Source: SAR324 cluster bacterium REDSEA-S27_B3 (GTDB lineage Bacteria > SAR324 > NAC60-12). From it: a DNA stretch of 35,575 nt. The notes below the pieces were generated by a model, which was not told where the DNA came from, ran no database searches, and worked only from the letters and a program-made list of their open reading frames with translations. A program made the position numbers and the translations under genes. Below are positions 33,804 to 35,575 of the stretch, piece by piece. How positions within the stretch are numbered: position 1 is the first letter of the stretch; the number at the start of each line of letters is the position of its first letter. The stretch lies in NCBI GenBank assembly GCA_001627865.1, contig LUQO01000078.1, forward strand, positions 1 to 35,575, given 5' to 3'.

Positions 33804-34346
33804 ATGGTTGAAACAGCTGACATTCTGGATTTCTGGTTTGATGAGTGTAATCCGGAACAATGGTTCAAAAAAAATGATGAATTTGACAAACTGCTGGATT
33901 CTCGTTTTGGCTCAACCGTAGAGGACGCACTGTCAGGAAGACTTGACGGTTGGGAGGAAACAGAAGAAGGATGTCTGGCGCTTATTTTAGTGCTCGACCA
34001 GTTTACACGTAATATATATCGTGATACTCCCCGTGCCTTTTCAGGAGACAAGAAGGCTTTAGAGCTAAGCCAAAAATGTTGTGACAATGGTCACCTTGCC
34101 AATCCGGATTTGCATCGGCGGGAATTCATACTGATGCCGATGATGCATAGTGAGGATATTGCCGTACAGGAGGCTTCTTTGCCTTTATTTAAAGAACTTG
34201 GCTCAGCAGAAGGTTATGAATATGCTGTAAAGCATCATGATGTCATTGCACATTTTGGCAGGTTTCCACACCGAAATGTTATTCTTGGACGGCAGTCAAC
34301 CAATGAGGAATTGGAGTTCCTTAAACAGCCTGGTTCTTCTTTCTGA
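33804..34346 (+). CDS. DUF924 family protein
   Basis: 180 residues matching DUF924 (TPR-like, function unknown). Landmarks: ILDFWFDECNPEQWFKKNDEFDKLL, LALILVLDQFTRNIYRDTPRAFSGDKKAL, FILMPMMHSED and a late FGRFPHRNVILGRQSTNEE. These are the usual conserved blocks of the family in order. No ribosome binding site is visible. 121 bases after the ABM gene, so perhaps separately transcribed. The following 130 bases hold no gene. Confidence 0.85.
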   Translation: MVETADILDFWFDECNPEQWFKKNDEFDKLLDSRFGSTVEDALSGRLDGWEETEEGCLALILVLDQFTRNIYRDTPRAFSGDKKALELSQKCCDNGHLANPDLHRREFILMPMMHSEDIAVQEASLPLFKELGSAEGYEYAVKHHDVIAHFGRFPHRNVILGRQSTNEELEFLKQPGSSF

Positions 34347-34476
34347 AATCACTGCAGAAAATATTTTACAGAGATTGTTCTATGAAATATGTTATCTAAC
34401 TGCTGTGTGGATTGTTTTGAAAGGTAAAATATTTTTCAGCAACTTATTGATAATTAAAGGAATAATACAAGTTTTT

Positions 34477-34827
34477 TTAAGCTTCATCCTCCCCGCGTTG
34501 ACCGCAGAAAAAGCCAATTCCAAAATCAGTTGTTGAAAAAGTGATTGCGCTGCCTTCGGGAAAATACAAAAAATCACCAGCCTGTGCTGTCACTTTCTGT
34601 CCGGTTTCATCTTCAATGATCAGGGTGCCGGCAACTATGAATTTCATCTCATGGTAAGTGTAAGTGTACTGCAAAGATTCTCCTGCCTCCAGGCGAAACA
34701 AACCACTGGTAATTGGTTTTTCCGCGTCTTCTGAAACTGCAAAATCTTTAAGAAACGCTTTTACACCGTCTATTTCCATAGACGGTAATTCTTGATTCTT
34801 TATTTGTTCAAAATATTTGAATGCCAT
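34477..34827 (-). CDS. cupin domain protein (EutQ-like)
   Basis: 116 residues folding as a single cupin. SLQYTYTYHEMKFIVAGTLIIED and GQKVTAQAGDFLYFPEGSAITFST correspond to the two cupin motifs. The first has Tyr-Tyr-His-Glu in the metal-site area, but the second lacks the usual His, as in EutQ-type cupins that bind metal weakly or not at all. Ribosome binding site GGAG precedes the ATG. Substrate unknown. It stands alone next to the transposase end. Confidence 0.8.
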   Translation of the reverse strand: MAFKYFEQIKNQELPSMEIDGVKAFLKDFAVSEDAEKPITSGLFRLEAGESLQYTYTYHEMKFIVAGTLIIEDETGQKVTAQAGDFLYFPEGSAITFSTTDFGIGFFCGQRGEDEA

Positions 34828-34945
34828 TATTTTTCTCCGTTTGTATGTTCGTGTCCTGCTTCAGTTGGAATTGGAAAAAACAGTGCTTTGAGATAGTCAC
34901 TTTTTTGTACAATTATGCAGCAATTTTATTATTTCCTTTTTTCAT

Positions 34946-35575
34946 TCACCTCCCTCTGTCCTCCTCCAGTTTCCTGTCCCTTTGCTGGAAGATCTTTTGC
35001 TCTCGTCCTTCGAGCTTATCCCTGGGTGTAACATATCCGATGGCACTGTGAAGCCGGTTTTCGTTGTAATGGCGGATATACTTTTCAGCCAGCTCTCTTG
35101 CCTGATCAAGAGAGAGTGGAGAGCCAGGCCTTACACACTCCCTTTTCAGCGTCTTGTGCCAGCGTTCTACTTTGCCGTTACTTTGTGGATAATACACAGA
35201 TGTGCGAACATGTGTCATCCCTGAAACACTAATGAACTCTTTGAAATCCTTTGCCATAAACTGCGGTCCATTGTCTGATATGATTCTCGCTCTTGCATCA
35301 GGATATTTCTCCTTTGCCCTTTGCAGAGCCATCTCAACATCTGCCTCTCTCATCGATTCACGAATCTCATGGTGAACAATATAACAGCTGCAACCATCGA
35401 GAACAATGCTAAGATAATAAAAAGTACCCTTAATATTCAAATAGGAAATATCAACATGCCAGTGTTCATGAGGAACAAGGGGCTGCACAAACCCGTCTCC
35501 CTTTTTGCTCTTCTCTTTGGCCCAATGCCTGATTAACCCCGCTTTTGCTAACACACGGTAAACACTGCTTGGACT
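34946..35575 (-). CDS. IS3-type DDE transposase (OrfB-like), 5' part outside window
   Basis: 209 residues are visible; the open frame runs through the right edge (SPSSVYRVLAKAGLIRHW at the edge), so the GTG at 35554 is only an internal codon. Integrase-core residues: Asp in HWHVDISYL, Asp in IISDNGPQF and Glu in SNGKVERWH, with exactly 35 residues between the last two (DD35E). Ending HYNENRLHSAIGYVTPRDKLEG fits IS3-group transposases. The catalytic core is uninterrupted, so the element may be active, subject to its missing part. Confidence 0.85.
   Translation of the reverse strand, partial: SPSSVYRVLAKAGLIRHWAKEKSKKGDGFVQPLVPHEHWHVDISYLNIKGTFYYLSIVLDGCSCYIVHHEIRESMREADVEMALQRAKEKYPDARARIISDNGPQFMAKDFKEFISVSGMTHVRTSVYYPQSNGKVERWHKTLKRECVRPGSPLSLDQARELAEKYIRHYNENRLHSAIGYVTPRDKLEGREQKIFQQRDRKLEEDRGR
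34946..35575 (-). mobile_element. IS3-family insertion sequence, one end only
   Basis: Identified only from its transposase. The left boundary should lie somewhere between the stop codon at 34946 and the cupin promoter (before about 34850). I could not define the terminal inverted repeat because the other end is outside the window. Confidence 0.6.

Noticed and set aside
34828-34945. Terminal inverted repeat and target duplication of the IS
   Set aside because: Only one end is inside the window, so the inverted repeat cannot be matched.
1-35575. tRNA, rRNA or CRISPR arrays
   Set aside because: No cloverleaf-like GTTCRANNC segments, rRNA-like stretches or regularly spaced repeats were found in the intergenic regions.

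Overview
The window looks like a chromosomal segment of a free-living, probably marine, Gram-negative bacterium. Supporting signs are Tat-exported binding proteins, a membrane-anchored lytic transglycosylase, glutaryl-CoA dehydrogenase, fused isobutyryl-CoA mutase (IcmF), IscU plus DUF6494, and an Nfu-type protein. I cannot place it to species. A proteobacterial or SAR324-like lineage is a guess from gene content and AT-leaning composition. No tRNA, rRNA or CRISPR array was seen.

Layout. 1-5785: partial KAS II (fabF), a dihydrolipoamide-dehydrogenase-like flavoprotein, a lytic transglycosylase and an ABC exporter half-transporter. 6067-13032: a same-strand run that alternates acyl/hydroxy-acid enzymes with toxin-antitoxin pairs: gcdH, DUF4258/YgiT pair, hcxB-like dehydrogenase, RHH/MazF pair, icmF. 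13217-16810: one 1197-residue chain holding two complete ABC exporter halves, CydDC-like in sequence.

16919-28444: a visibly more GC-rich block around peptide/opine-type ABC transport. A complete minus-strand operon (binding protein, two permeases, fused two-domain ATPase; 22319 down to 16919) sits next to a second minus-strand operon (second binding protein, YdhR-like small protein, amidinotransferase-family enzyme, M20 amidase/peptidase; 28444 down to 24085). A plus-strand serine beta-lactamase-like hydrolase lies between them. The two binding-protein genes share near-identical Tat signal regions, matching promoters and about 240-nt 5' leaders with conserved blocks. The mature part of the second one has a different, GC-rich composition. 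I infer one permease/ATPase serving two binding proteins, with the enzymes processing an imported amide or guanidino compound.

29041-34827: iscU-DUF6494, a rhodanese-like/NifU C-terminal fusion flanked by short direct repeats, a degenerate metallo-beta-lactamase-fold protein whose reading frame lacks a normal start, an ATP-grasp ligase, and small SRPBCC, ABM, DUF924 and cupin proteins. 34946-35575: the 3' part of an IS3-type transposase cut by the window edge.

The strongest leads for something undescribed are the twin leader/signal cassette, the two-receptor transporter with the amidinotransferase/M20 enzymes, and the metabolic-gene/TA alternation.
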